A stretch of 64,000 bases of DNA from Pogona vitticeps (lineage: Eukaryota; Chordata; Lepidosauria; Squamata; Agamidae), in NCBI RefSeq assembly GCF_051106095.1, contig NC_135794.1:23004747-23068746 (forward strand), in the 5' to 3' direction. Every line of letters begins with the position of its first letter. The first letter of the stretch is position 1. Positions 34,634-46,800 of this stretch are shown piece by piece. The notes beneath the pieces are model-generated. The model was not told the origin of the DNA. It searched no databases and saw only the letters and a program-made list of their open reading frames with translations. The position numbers and the translations under genes were made by a program.

Positions 34634-34862
34634 AGTGTGATTATTTGGAAGGTCAGTTGTGGCAACTGGACTTCTTTCTAAGTTGAGATGTTTTGCTACT
34701 CATCTAAGCAGCTTCTTCAGTCTGCGGAGGGCTTGCAGGAGATACCTGGTCCCTCCACGTTGGTTTCACTTCCCCCAGTCTGAAGCTACCTGGATGAGTA
34801 GCAAAACATTTTAGCCCAACAAGAAAGAAGTCCAGTTGCCATGACTCAACTTCCAGATAAAG
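34634..34862. repeat. Inverted repeat of about 230 bp, possible Penelope-like or MITE end
   Basis: Left arm GGCAACTGGACTTCTTTC and TTTTGCTACTCATC are mirrored by GATGAGTAGCAAAA and GAAAGAAGTCCAGTTGCC. The element class is not certain; no coding. Confidence 0.5.
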
Positions 34863-35989
34863 GAGCTGGTGTTCACCAGCTTTCCTTGAAAGTCAAAAAT
34901 GTCCATTTAATAATCTGATTATCTTAATGGTTTACATGAAAGAAGTGATGTCTCAGCAAACAGATACCAGCACACCTCCTATCCAGATCCTGGTTTAGAA
35001 AGCCACGTTTTTTAGCTTTCCAGTGGCATGGGAACAGAACCTTCATGTAGCTGCAGATGGTTAAGACACTGATCTGTGACATGAGAGAGGAAGCACAGAG
35101 AGTCTATCATCATCTCCCCGAGTTTCCCCATTGGACGCTGAAGGCGATGGGGTTCTCTATATGGGGTGACGGCCGATGTGATTCCTGCCTTATGAGATCT
35201 GACTGTCCCAGCAACAGGACAAAAGGGCTGAGATCAAGGTTCTAAGACCTTGGACAACTCTGATTCATTAAGAAAACAAAGCAGGAGAGAAGCAGAGATG
35301 CTCTGAGCTGGCAGGTGTGTAAATAGAAGGAGATGGATGACGCTGAGAGAAGACGCTCTTTTGAGAAGAAGCCAAGCCACCCCAAGCTCAACTGCAGCTG
35401 AGGCTGGACACATGTCTGCTAAGCAGGAGAGCATGGAAGTCATGAACATTTCAGAAAGCTAATCTGTGCATGGAGAGCAGCCAAAAGGGGACATGACTAT
35501 TTTTTTTAACTTTCCATCACTCCTCTAGACTGCAGGGCCCTGCGTTTTAAGTAACTTGTCCCTTTACCTCCATCAACAAAAGGGAATTTCCACCCACCCA
35601 CCCCCAACTGGTGCACATTTTAGCCACTTCCCCTTTTTAATTGGGCCCATAGTTTCGTGTGTGTGTCAATTTTTAACCAAACTCCCTGGAAGCCAAATTA
35701 AAATGTGAGTTCTCAAGAGGACGGAGTCTCTTTTTTTTTCTCAACCAAGACGGGGCTGGGCGGGCGGGGACTTTGGTCAAGGCGGCCCGTATGCCACAAA
35801 CTTCCTTTCTTGTACCAACAGCCTGCATCAGATGTCCGAACTTGGGAAAATGAAAACTTGGTTGAGTCTTGAATAAAACTCCTCTAAAACCATTTAAAAA
35901 CATTTCAAAAAATGAAGACTACGACTCCCCCCCATTAAGCCCCCTACTTCAAACGCAATCTGCTTATGGAGAAGGCCAACAAAATTGAA

Positions 35990-36560
35990 AGGTCTTTGAT
36001 TACTAGTGAAACGACCATAAGGAGGGGGCCAGACTGGTTTCCTGTGGAAGGGAGTTCCACGGCTTGGGAGCCACCACTAAAAAGACCCTCTCTTGTGTCC
36101 ATACCTCATTGTCTGTGAGGCTAAGATAAGGCCTCCCTCACATCTTAAAGCCCAGGGAGGCTCATAGGGGCAGATACAGTCCCTGAGAGTACCTGGACCC
36201 AGGCTTCGTAAATTAAGAACAGCACTTCGAACGGTGCTTGGAAATGGACCGGTAGCCAGGGGAGCTGCTGTCACAAGGAAAGTCCATCCTCCCCGAAACC
36301 AGTTTCATCAGGGCTGTAGAGTTGCAGCATTCTGGACTTGCTGAAGTTTCCAAACACTTTCCAAAGGCAGCCCCATGCGGAGCGCATTACAGTAATCCAA
36401 ACGGAATGCAACTAAGGCGTGTGTCCTTACGGCCGGATCAGACGCCTCACGAAAGGTGGACAGAGCTAAATGGCGGCTCACGTGCCTCGCAGGAGCCAGT
36501 TCCGTGACCTTTGAGGTTTTTCCCAACAAGGAATGGGAACGCGATAGAGGCATAAGTATC
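35990..36560 (-). mobile_element. L2-type LINE RT fragment and tail
   Basis: The minus strand reads RLDYCNALRMGLPLESVWKL QQVQNAA, the conserved L2 RT C-terminal motif, preceded by HVSRHLALSTFREASDP. The 5' side on the plus strand (AGGGGGCCAGACTGGTTTCC) is the downstream part of the element. Confidence 0.65.
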
Positions 36561-37524
36561 ATTTCATAATGTGGGCGGGTGGTGGTGGTGGTGGGGGTCA
36601 GGAGCGCGATTTCTCCTTAGACCAATTTCTTCCGCGAAGCCTGCTGCCTTGTTTTACCATCTTACATGACATCTCTAAACAGACATGCCAAAAGGAAGAA
36701 AAGTAAAGCAGAACTGATGTAATTCTGTGGGGAAAAAAACATGAAAACAAAAAACGGCAGGCCTGATAAACCAAAAACAGCTTTAAACTAGAATTTTTCT
36801 GCCCCGGGGTTTCCTGGCAGGCATTTAGGTTCATCTTTCTTTAATTACCCTGTTAGTTTTTGTGATGAAGCAGGAGGCATTTTCCAGGAATCCCATCACA
36901 ATCTTATTGTGCGCTTTGAAATAAATATGTGGTATTGTGGGGGGGGGGGGTTCTACTGTTAAAACACGCACCGCTCTACAAACCTCCCGTTCCTTCGAAT
37001 TTCTGCTTTCCCACTCAATCAGGTGCTGAAACTTGGGTGGTCGACAAGGCCTTGTGAAAGAAAACCTGGTCGGCTCCCAAAGGTTTGGGGGAAATTGTTC
37101 CAATTGGAATGTGATTCTTCCCGAGGAGCCTGCTCGGCTTTTTGTTGTGTCTGTTCTGTTGTCGGTTGAACATTGAATTAAGCTGGAATCCGGGTTTTGC
37201 AGGCGTGTTGATTGGTACCATGACAAGAGTGCACGGGGTTCCTCAAGGAGATTTTCAGCACAGGCTCACATTAGGATTTTTCTTGGACTATACCGATCCT
37301 GGAGCAATAATGTGCAAATGGCTCCAGCATTGGGACAGCCAGATTCATATTTCTGTTGAGTATATGACGCAGAAATCAATGCAAATCAGCCCGGACTACC
37401 CCCCCCCATCTGTACATCTTTCCTACACCACTAGGGCTTCTACTTGTTTTGCAAACCACTGCATTTGTATCGGTTCAGAATGTGTGATCGCTTATGCCGA
37501 TGTTGAAAAGCACATGCAGAGAGA

Positions 37525-37673
37525 AGGAAATGACCCATCAGTGCTTGTTTGCAGCTTGTTCAGGCTGCTTCTGCTATTGCCATGCCTTTGCCCCTGCTGA
37601 CTCCTGCAAGTCAGACAACTACAGCTGAAGCGGCCTGAACAAGCTGCAAACAAGTGCTGATTGGCCATTTCCT
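37525..37673. repeat. Hairpin of about 150 bp with 40-bp arms
   Basis: Left arm AGTGCTTGTTTGCAGCTTGT (within 37525-37566) and right arm ACAAGCTGCAAACAAGTGCT (within 37633-37673) are complementary over about 40 bases with few mismatches. Unidentified MITE or foldback. Confidence 0.55.
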
Positions 37674-39389
37674 CCTCTCTTCCTCCCTCTTTCTCTCCTG
37701 ATTCCTGTCTGGAAGGTTAAACCAAATTCACCCAGAGAAAGTCAACTTCATGGGTGCAAATGCACAATGGATCAATGTGTCTTTCTCCTGCTGTGTCGTC
37801 ACACTCTAGGTGTGGGTAGGACAGTTGGGTAGATCTGGAGAGTCTGCTCTTCTTAAGCACACCATCGATTTTGCTTTCTCACACTTTTGGTTATTTTTTT
37901 CCCTCCCACCAAAATCAAAATCCCAAGTTCCTTCCAACACAAATAAGAAGAGGTTTGCGAATCCCGGCCCCGTTCATCTCATAAAATGAACTAAAACAAA
38001 ATTCTCACCCATCCTTCTTTCTAATGTTTCAACAGGACTGTGGGAAATCCTGGACTAGCCAGAGGTCAAGTCTTAATTGACAAAACTTTGGGAGTAGGAA
38101 GAAAAGAGAAAGTTGACGAAGCCTTAATTTTCGAAAAGCCGCTGAATAAAGGATGAGTAACATCCTTCTGTTGTGACGTCAACAAGGCGCTTCTTCCTAA
38201 AACAGTGTTTGTTTAGGTGACTGGCCTCTGCAGTGGCATTTGTACGTCAGCGGCGCTTTTCCTCTCTGGCCTGTGGTTTTCTGCCCAGTAATAAATCCAG
38301 TTTCCTGGACCAACGGGAGAGCCAACACCCTTTTTGCCTTACACAAGAGACACCTCCCCTCCCCGGCTTTCCGGTGCCTTTCACTGGCTCCCCTGGTAGG
38401 GATGGAATAATAGCTGAAGGCATCAGCATCAACGTTGCAGAGAACTACACCCCTGCGCATTGTCGAGGACCTTTGGGGAAATGGTTAGTAATTTTCTTCA
38501 TAATGAACTGGGTTGTGAAGCGGCAGCAACGTTAATTTCAGTAAACTGATTCACGCAGCCAGGATGCGAGCATCCCGCTGATGCAAAGCCCCTTTCCTTC
38601 ACCACCCACAGTTTCCATGAATCTCACTTTGCCAAAATCCTAAACATAGAGATTAGACAGTAGGCTTCGTTGCACCAAGCAGGACGCATCTCCGAATAAA
38701 CACGAGCAGATATTATTCAGTCCGTGTTTATTTTTCAATGCTTTTTTTGAGAGAGAGAAAATTAAGTGTGCATGTCTTGTTGTCGTCCTACTGCCTGAGA
38801 ACCCCAAGCCGTGTGTCTAATTACAAAACACGGGGTGGAGGAGATGGCAGGGGAAAGAGAAGTACGCCGTCGAAAACAATACAAAGCCATTCAGTGACAG
38901 TTTTGCTTCCTTGCGCCAGATGTATTTAATCAGAGACCCGCTCCTGTGCCTTGAAAAAATCAACATTTATCCAAAATGCCTCTAACTAGAGCTACTGCTC
39001 TGCGACGATCTGGGTCCTTAGGAAAACATCCAGTCCATGGGGGATCAGCAACGTAAAATTGGAGAATTAATTCATCTGTCAATGAACATAATAGTAAATA
39101 GAAGGGTTGCTACCCCCTCTTCTAGAATGGTAAGCCGGCGATGGCCGCTCTTCTTCCATCTTGTTATCCTTCCACCAGGAGGGTCTGCCGGTAAATGCAT
39201 TGTTCTCCCATTGGTTTCTAGACGCAGGGATTTTTCATTTCTTTTATGTCACCATTACGTCTGTCTGTTCCTCTGGCGCAGGGAGAGAACAATGCTTTCT
39301 GTTGGCTACACAGGGGAAGCAGAGGCACCCGGGCGCAAAAGAATGAATGACCTCCTGAGCAGCCAGGTGGAGAAATGAGGATGTGGAGG

Positions 39390-40215
39390 TTTTGCTATGG
39401 CTATAGACATGCAAAACGCAAGAATTGGAGGTTGTTCATGAATTTGTGTACATTGGCTCAACAATCTCTGACATTCTCTCCCTAGATGTCGAGCTGGATA
39501 AATGCATTGGGAAAGCAGCTACCATGTTCTCTAGACTCACAAAGAGAGTACGGCTTAATAAGAAGTTGACGGCATACACCAAAATCCAGGTCTATAAAGC
39601 CTGTGTCCTGAGCACACTCCTGTACTGCAGTGAGTCCTGGACCCTTTGTGCATGACAGGAGAGGAAGCTGAACACCTTCCATATGCGTTGTCTCCGAGGC
39701 ATTTTTGGTATCACCTGGCAGGACAAAGTTCCAAATAGAGTAGTCCTAGAATGAGCTGGAATTTTTAGCATGTATCACTGAAACAACACTGTCTACATTG
39801 GCTTGGGCACGTTGTGAGAGTGGCTGATGGTCGGATTCCAAAAGATCTCCTGTATGGAGAATTAGTGCAGAGAAGCCGTCCCAGAGGGAGACCACAGCTG
39901 CGATACAAGGACATGTGCAAGCGGGATCTGAAGGCCTTAGGAATGGACCTCAACAGATGGGAAACCTTGACATCTGAGCGTTCAGGCGGTGCAACATGGC
40001 CTCTCCCAATTTGAAGAGACACTTGTACAGCAGGCCGAGGCAAAGAGGAAATCCCGAAACAAGCAAAACCAGGGAGCTGGACGGGGGACAGATTGTATTT
40101 GTCTTCAATGTGGAAGAGATTGTCACTTCTCAGCCACACTAGACGCTGTTCCAAGACCTCCATATAGAGCACGTTACCATAGTCTCTCGAGACTGAAGGA
40201 TGCCTACACATAAAC
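39390..40215 (+). mobile_element. LINE reverse transcriptase C-terminal fragment with Cys motif
   Basis: Pieces of frame encode EFVYIGSTISDILSLDVELD, then YTKIQVYKACVLSTLLYCSE, GLGHVVRVADGRIPKDLLYG, RGRPQLRYKDMCKRDLKALG and finally CLQCGRDCHFSATLD. This is the thumb and C-terminal Cys/His region of a non-LTR element, broken by several frame changes and stops. Clade not certain (L2/CR1/RTE-like). Confidence 0.7.
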
Positions 40216-41384
40216 ATGCTGCTGGCTGATGTCGAAACGAGGTCCTTCTTCCACACCTTTCACTTCAAAGGGAGACTCTGGCGTGAAATTGCTGGACTAA
40301 AACTGGCAGAAAAGGTTGATTCTATTTGGTGCATGTGTGACTAGAGCCATTGGATTTCTCTCCAGTTTACAAAACCACCCTACACTGCATTAGTCATCAG
40401 GCCTTTAGGGATGTAGTGATTGTCTTTAATTCCTGCAAGGAAAAAAGGGCTAGAGATTTCCTGTTAGGGTGGAGATTTTGGGGGGAACTACGCATTGCAT
40501 AATTCCTGGCCATTGACCAGTCGCTAGCACAACCGCTAAACTGAAATTCTGATGGCCCCGAATAGGAAAACACATTGTTCAGTCAGCGGCATGTCTTGGC
40601 CATTGACAGGGTGGCGACAAGATTTCACCACCAGCGAAGCCTGGCCACTTGTCTCGGGCACAACTTGCACTTGTATTTCCATAATCAGCATCTTTGACCA
40701 ACTGTTCTATCGTCCAGGATGAAGAATGACTTTCCTTGAGTGGCAGTTGAGTTTCCAAAGAGCCAGCGGGGCCGTGACTAATCCCAACAGACGTTCTGTT
40801 TGCATAAGTGCACATCCAGCCTTCTGTTTGCATTACAGTAATGAGACATATGAGCGGAAGCTGGAGGGGATCTCCCGCGGCCTTAAAAACTACCTGGAGG
40901 TAAATAAATTATCAAATGAAGCATTCAGCAGTTCCTTCAAGAGGGAAGTGAGCGAGGACTTTCGGGGAGAATGAATACCTGGTGGGCTTCTCCCTTCCCA
41001 CTCCTCCCCTTCACAAATCAAAATTAATGGAAAATAGGAGCAGAAAGAACTCATGCAAAAATATCCAAAGCTTTGCCGCTTCTAACGTCCTCCATCAACC
41101 AGGGGTGTGGTGGAGCGCTTGAGTGTGTGTTTGGACATGTCTGACGGCCTGAACTGGCATTGCAAAGCGACTAACAGAAATCAGAAAATGCTGGAGCAAG
41201 ATGTTTCAGAAATAACTTGCTCCAGCAGTTTTAGTATTTCTTTTTCGGTAGGAAATACCTGTGCTAAGCGACCGACAGGCTTGTCCAAAGCGCTCTTTAA
41301 TGCTGCAGAAAAAGAGTCTTGATCTAGAAAGAGTCTTTGCCTGGCTGTCCAGAAAACAGCTTGGGATTGCAGGCCTGCATGAAT

Positions 41385-41500
41385 CAGATGCATGAAGAGT
41401 TTGTGCTCCTTGACAAGGGCTGGACTTGATGATCCCATGGGGTCCCTTCCAGCTCTGCAGGTTGTTTATGATGATAATGATGATGATGATGATGTAGAGG
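41385..41500 (+). mobile_element. SINE short-tail fragment with (GAT)n
   Basis: CTCCTTGACAAGGGCTGGAC, then GGGGTCCCTTCCAGCTCTGC and a GATGATAATGATGATGATG tail. The tRNA-like head is missing. It ends about 140 bases before the CpG island. Confidence 0.5.
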
Positions 41501-41670
41501 TTAAGCTTGGAATCTGACTGTTAAAATAGGGATTGTTTCACATGATAAAGAATCCACACCTGCCCATCCACCCAGGATCTTTTATTAGTTTCTTTTTCCG
41601 TTAGTGGGGGGTTAAAACAGCTCCAGGAACAAGCGAGGGGGGACGACGACGTAGAGCCATCCAGACCTCC

Positions 41671-41725
41671 GACTACAACTCCCATGGGCCCCAGCCAATG
41701 GCAAGGGATGATGGGAAGTGTAGTC
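41671..41725 (+). promoter_or_regulatory. Hairpin-family remnant with two ZNF143-like ACTACA motifs around a CCAAT box
   Basis: GACTACAACTCCCAT at 41671 is mirrored by ATGGGAAGTGTAGTC ending at 41725 (13 of 15 bases pair), with CCAAT at 41695-41699 between them. The arm sequence is that of the dispersed hairpin transposons in this window and also resembles the ZNF143/THAP11 promoter motif. It lies at the 5' edge of the CpG island. Confidence 0.5.
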
Positions 41726-41863
41726 TTCGAGACCCCTGGAACGTTCGCCCCACTCCCGCTTTAAGGACACTACGCGGGAAAAGCAAGAAGCCCCGTAACG
41801 TCCAAGGCAAATTTGGTGTAACGGATCCACCTTCCCCGTTAAGTTACAACGGGGGGGGCGTGT

Positions 41864-41873
41864 GCGCATGCGC
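41864..41873 (+). promoter_or_regulatory. NRF1 site GCGCATGCGC
   Basis: Perfect palindromic NRF1 core, flanked by further GC-rich sequence, in the ABHD17C CpG island. NRF1 sites of this form are typical of TATA-less CpG-island promoters. Binding is inferred from the motif only. Confidence 0.6.
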
Positions 41874-43046
41874 GCTGTCCTCTGACAGGACACAGCGGCT
41901 TCAGAAATCGCGGCTGGAGAGGGAGGAAGGCTTCTCAGCGTTTGCTTTGAAAACGTCACACGGAGGCGGGGCAAAGGCCAAGCCTGATTGGGCCGCCTCA
42001 ACCAATCCGGGAACCGCGCTGGTTCCGAAAGTTCTTCCCCCCCCCTCGGCCGCGATTGCGGCACCGCCGCCGTGTGCGCCTGCGCCCCTCAAAAAAAAAT
42101 GGGGGCGGGCGGTGGCAGACGAGCTTGGCGGTGAGAACTCGATGGTGGGGACCGCAGGGAAAGAGAGGCCCGACGCAGCACGGCGCACGCGCAGGACGGA
42201 AAGGGGCGGGTTCCCTCCAAACCGGCCGGCTCTCCTGATTGGCTCCGCTCAGCTTGCCCGGCCTTTTCTCGGCGCCTTCTCCTCTCGCCCGCGGGGTAAC
42301 CATAGAGACCGGCTAATACTGAAGCGGGGAACGGAGCCGGGAGGAGTGGGGGGGCAGCGGTCGAGCGGGAGGTGGCCTTTAACCCGGAAGTGCTCCGACT
42401 GAGGCCGTCCAGCGGAGAGGCAGGAAAAGGAGGAAGAGGAGGAGGAGGAAAGAAGCGGACGAAGGGAGACCCGGAACGGGGTGGCCGTCCCCGGGCGAGG
42501 CCTTCTTCCCGGGACCCTGCGGGCTCTGAGGACCCGCCGAGGAGGAGGAGGAGGAGGAAGAGGCCCAAAGGACCGTCCATCCCTTTCCCTTCCCCCCACC
42601 TCAGAGGAAGGGGGCCCCCTTGGTCGTTGCTTCCCCCTCAGGCTTCGGCCTGCTGCCCCGGGGAGGGAGGGAAGGAGGGGGCGAAAGGGAACGGGTGAGG
42701 GAGGCCTGGGGAGAGAGAGGGGGGGAAGAAAGGCCTGGGGGTCGAGGAAGGGGCGTTTTGCAGTGGGGACAGGGAAGGCCTGGAAGGGAGGGAGGCTTGA
42801 AGGGTTTGTGGGGGGGGTTCCCATTGGGAGGAGAAGTCGTGCTTTGCGGGGTGAGGGAAAGGGGGGCCTCCATAAGGACCACCTGAGGTGGGTTTGGAAG
42901 GGAGGAAAGGCCGAGGGTCCTGGAGGGGCCAGCCTCTGGGGTGGGCTTTAGGGGAGGGGAGGCAGGCTGTAGGAGGGGGGGGTCATGCAGGGCTTTCAGG
43001 CCTGGAGTAGGTGACTGTTTGGAGGCCCAAGGCCTTTTGGGGAAGG

Positions 43047-43069
43047 GTGTGTGTGTGTGTGTGTGTGTG
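43047..43069 (+). repeat. Short (GT)n in the ABHD17C 5' region
   Basis: About eleven GT units 300 bases before the ABHD17C start codon. Confidence 0.9.
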
Positions 43070-43373
43070 AAGGTGGAAGTCTCAGTGGCTGGGGACGGTG
43101 GGCCGAGAAGCACGCCTTCTTGGGATTTGGCTGGGAAGGGGGTTTTTTTGCAAGGGGGTAGGAGAGGATGGTGCTTGGTTTTGAGAGCCTCCTTGGGTTT
43201 TCCTATAGGTAGGGAGGCTGTTGGGCGTGCAGGTCCCGAGTTAGCGCTCTTTAGTTGATGTTTCTAAGGCTGACGGGGGGGAGTGAGGCAGGCCGCCCTG
43301 TACCAGCTGTGATCTTCCTTCTCTCCCGCGCCCTCTGGTCTCCGTGGGGTGGCTTCCCCGCCAAGCACCTCTG

Positions 43374-43891
43374 ATGCCCGAACAAGGCCCCAGAATGAAC
43401 GGTTTCTCTCTGGGTGAGCTATGCTGGCTCTTCTGTTGCCCGCCGTGCCCCAGCCGCATAGCCGCCAAGCTGGCTTTCCTTCCCCCGGAGCCCACTTACA
43501 CGGTGATGCAGCCGGAACAGCAAGAAAGTGGGGCTGCCGCGGGGACGCCGACCGGGAGCTGCAGCCTCCACCTGACCGAGCGGGCGGACTGGCAATACTC
43601 GCAACGGGAGTTGGATGCTGTAGAAGTCTTCTTCTCGCGCACGTCCCGGGATAACCGGCTGGGATGTATGTTTGTGCGCTGCGCGCCTTCCAGTCGGTAT
43701 ACGCTGCTGTTCTCTCATGGCAATGCTGTGGACCTGGGCCAGATGTGCAGTTTCTATATTGGCCTGGGCTCCCGCATTAACTGCAATGTCTTCTCCTACG
43801 ATTACTCTGGCTATGGAGTGAGCACTGGTAAGCCGTCGGAAAAAAACCTTTACGCGGACATTGATGCAGCCTGGCAGGCCCTCAGAACAAG
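43374..43891 (+). CDS. ABHD17C: ABHD17C exon 1
   Basis: Encodes residues 1-172 plus two bases of Arg173: membrane anchor, linker, and the first half of the hydrolase fold including the oxyanion-loop segment [14 protein letters not shown] and [15 protein letters not shown]. Donor GTAAAC. GC-rich, continuous with the CpG island. Confidence 0.97.
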
Positions 43892-46800
43892 GTAAACTGG
43901 GATTTGGTGGAAGGTCCTTTGAAAATGGTGCGCATTGTGACAACTTGGGGGCTGATTCCTTGCTTAACGAATTTCCTTCTGTTTGTCACAGATAAGTGTC
44001 CTGTTCATGCTTTTGTGGTGGTCCTGCTGCTGTTTGCCATGATCCTGACACCATCCTAAACTTTTGCAACTTGTTGCTCCTATAAAGAAGCTTGGGTTCT
44101 CTGAACAGCCATCTTTCCCCTTATATAGTGATTTAAAAGCAATGAATTACTACCTAGCATGGAGTTTTTTGCACTCATAGATGGTGCAAAGGCTAAATAT
44201 GGGAGCTAAAGACATTCTGATGGTACTTATTTTAAGACTTCTTATACTGCCATGTTTCCCCCAAAATCAGACAGGGTCTTATATTATTATTTTTTGTTCC
44301 AAAAACGCATTAGGGCATATTTTCAAGAAATGTTTTATTTTACAGTGATGTCATCTTCTGGTTGCTGCACAAGGGTGGAGGGCGGAGTTTCACTTAACTA
44401 GGGCTTATTTTTGGGGTAGGGCTTATATTACGAGCATCCTGAAAAATCATACTAGGGCTTATTTCCAGGTTAGGTCTTATTTTCGAGGAAACAGGGTACA
44501 AGTCCAATATGCTTTCAGTTTCGAGGCTCATAAACCCATCACGCTGTATGAAAGTTCAGGTGATATAATCATGACTAGATGCAGTTCCTCCCTTTACACA
44601 AATATTCTTATCCCGATGAGAAGGCTGTGACCTTTCATCTCAAACATGTACACCTTTATAGTCTTCGTGGTTTGACTAGTAACTGAGAAACCTGCCTGGA
44701 GCATGTGTTGGCTTCCTTCAGAATGTGAGTCAGTTGGCTCTTAGGGTCTTCAACCACTGTCACATTTTTCTGGACTCACATTGTTTTAACTCTTCCTTTC
44801 GACTCAAAAAGCTAGCTTTGCAAATTCAGAAAGCTAAATTCCATATGAATGGAGATGTCATGTATGTATCATACATAGGTTATGCATATGCTCATAGTAA
44901 CAGCAGTAAAAATCACACATTTATCTAGCTTTCGGAGAGAAATGATTTGCACTAGTATAAGTCAGGGTATGGGAGGTTCTATTTCTTTATGGGAAATTAA
45001 TTCTGAAAACCTGGTGGAGGAAGAATGGAAAGTGTACAATATTAGAGGTCAGTCAGTAAATGTAAAACACCATTTACCAGAGGCCCTCTAGATGTTCTGC
45101 GCTTTTTCATCATGGCCAATGGGAGCTGTGGTCCTACGTAAATGGAAGGTAGTACTCTGAAGTGAAGCCTTTGGGACTGCATGCATGAGGGATGAAGTTT
45201 GAATCCTCCTTACTCTTCCAGAAACTATGCAGACACACTCTTCAGTATGTTTTGTTACTATTTAAAACCTTTATACGTTTTATTTTGCTTATCTTTTCCT
45301 ACCCACCAGCACTCCCAAAATGATGCATGATAAAAATTGTATTGTTCTCCCTTCACAGCCGTTAAAGTGACCTCCCCAACAAGCTCTTGATCATACCTGG
45401 ATGATCATATCTTGATTCAACATGAAATAAGAAGAGGTCTTCTAGGCTGGGCACATGACCTCTTCACTGCTCCCTCTGGAACAGAAGCAAACAAACCAGG
45501 AAGTTGTCCATTTGCTATAGTTTCCTGGTACACCCACTCCAGGAAGCTGTGGTTCACAGAAATCAGAGTATTAAGCCACGGCTGGAAGTTGACTTGGCTT
45601 ACTCTGTTAACCTCTGTTTTGTGGTTAGAAAGAGATTAGAAGCTATATGGAAGACTTCCTGGCTTGTTTGCTTGTGCTGGGAAGAGGCGCTGGGTGTTGC
45701 CAAAGGGTTGCTTGACTTCATGCTTTATTGAGCTGAGAGATGAGCACTTAAACTCACCCTGCAAAACACAAAAGCCGGTACTATGTTCACCTTAACGGCA
45801 TAATATTTTGTTCATATGCCCTGAAAGCTTTATTTTAAAAACCAAAATTGATAACTGATTTGGTAGGTGTCCTGTTGGAATCCAGAGGCACCTGCTTACC
45901 TGTAAAATTGACTTCCTTTGCACTTGTGCTCATTCCTGATATTATTTCGAGTTTGTTGATGTGCTGAGACAGCTCCTTGACCTGAAATCTTGACCTGGCA
46001 GATTATAACGCCATCCGTTTATAGAAACAGCCAGCAGGACGTACGGTTGTTTGTACCACTTATTACTTATCCTAGTAAACTGCTAACCAGAAAATGTATA
46101 AACCAGACATTTTACAGTGTATTCATAAGTAGAAATCTAGAGTAGTTCAACATGTTTACTATGGGTAGTCTCCTGATGGGCATCTTTCAGTTGCATGGCA
46201 TTAAGGGCTTAATGCAATTTAGGTCATGGTTTCTAGATTTGAAAACCAAGAATATTTTGGGAAACAAGTTTCAAAAATGTTTTTTGCTGTGAACATTTTG
46301 ATTTATGAGTACTCTCAGGAGAATAGTATTTTTGTTTCCATGTTTTAGAGTTTGCTTTAAATAGACCTCTTAATTATTTTTTATTTAAAGGGGGAAGAGC
46401 ACTTAATTCTTAAAGAAAATTAAATCTGGCTTTTGCCCAGTGTCTTCAGTCATTTTCAATCTACTTAGGTCTTTTTCCTTCTTTCTTTCTTTCTTTCTTT
46501 CTTGGCATTGCATTCTTGCCTGTATTTACATTCTTCAGGACATGGAACAATTCCCTCTTTCTTTTTATTCTAGAAAATATAAAAAAGCAGTGTTATGCAC
46601 TATCTGAGATTGTGATCTTAAATGGCTCAATTAAACTTTGAGTTTGCCTTGCATGAATGGGAGAGAAAGCATTTGGTACAAATTTGAAAGCAACTCAGGC
46701 TGGCTTTATGTTCTTGTATATAAATTGTGGATAAATTGGTGCCCTTTGTCCATTTCTGCTTTTGCACCCAAATAATCATGCTTGGTGAGTTATCATCCTA

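Larger units (their letters stand above)
31441..41640. other. Intergenic region between ARNT2 and ABHD17C
   Basis: About 10 kb with no supported gene. Holds a (CA)n array, an L2-like tail (31806-31860), a hAT element (32115-32375), a palindromic TA-flanked element (32708-33145), a SINE (34363-34490), an inverted repeat (34634-34862), an L2 RT fragment (35990-36560, minus), a hairpin (37525-37673), a LINE RT fragment (39390-40215) and a SINE tail (41385-41500). Repeat-poor blocks lie at about 36590-37500 and 38200-38940. Confidence 0.6.
41640..43373 (+). promoter_or_regulatory. ABHD17C: CpG-island promoter and 5' UTR of ABHD17C
   Basis: A sharp rise in G+C and CpG begins near 41640 and runs into coding exon 1. 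No TATA box stands out. Visible motifs: NRF1 palindrome at 41864-41873, ACGTCA at 41953-41958, CCAAT-type boxes at 41695-41699, 41987-41991 (inverted), 42002-42006 and 42238-42242 (inverted), several GC boxes, and an ETS core CCGGAAGTG at 42384-42392. The motif-rich part ends near 42400 and a purine-rich G tract follows, so the start site is probably near 42300-42450. That is an inference. Confidence 0.8.

Noticed and set aside
42249-43113. Long minus-strand open frames (up to 191 codons) over the ABHD17C CpG island
   Set aside because: GC-rich DNA has few stops; the composition is Pro/Ser/Arg low complexity and shows no family match.
43419-43943. Minus-strand frame of 174 codons opposite ABHD17C exon 1
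   Set aside because: Shadow of the conserved plus-strand exon.
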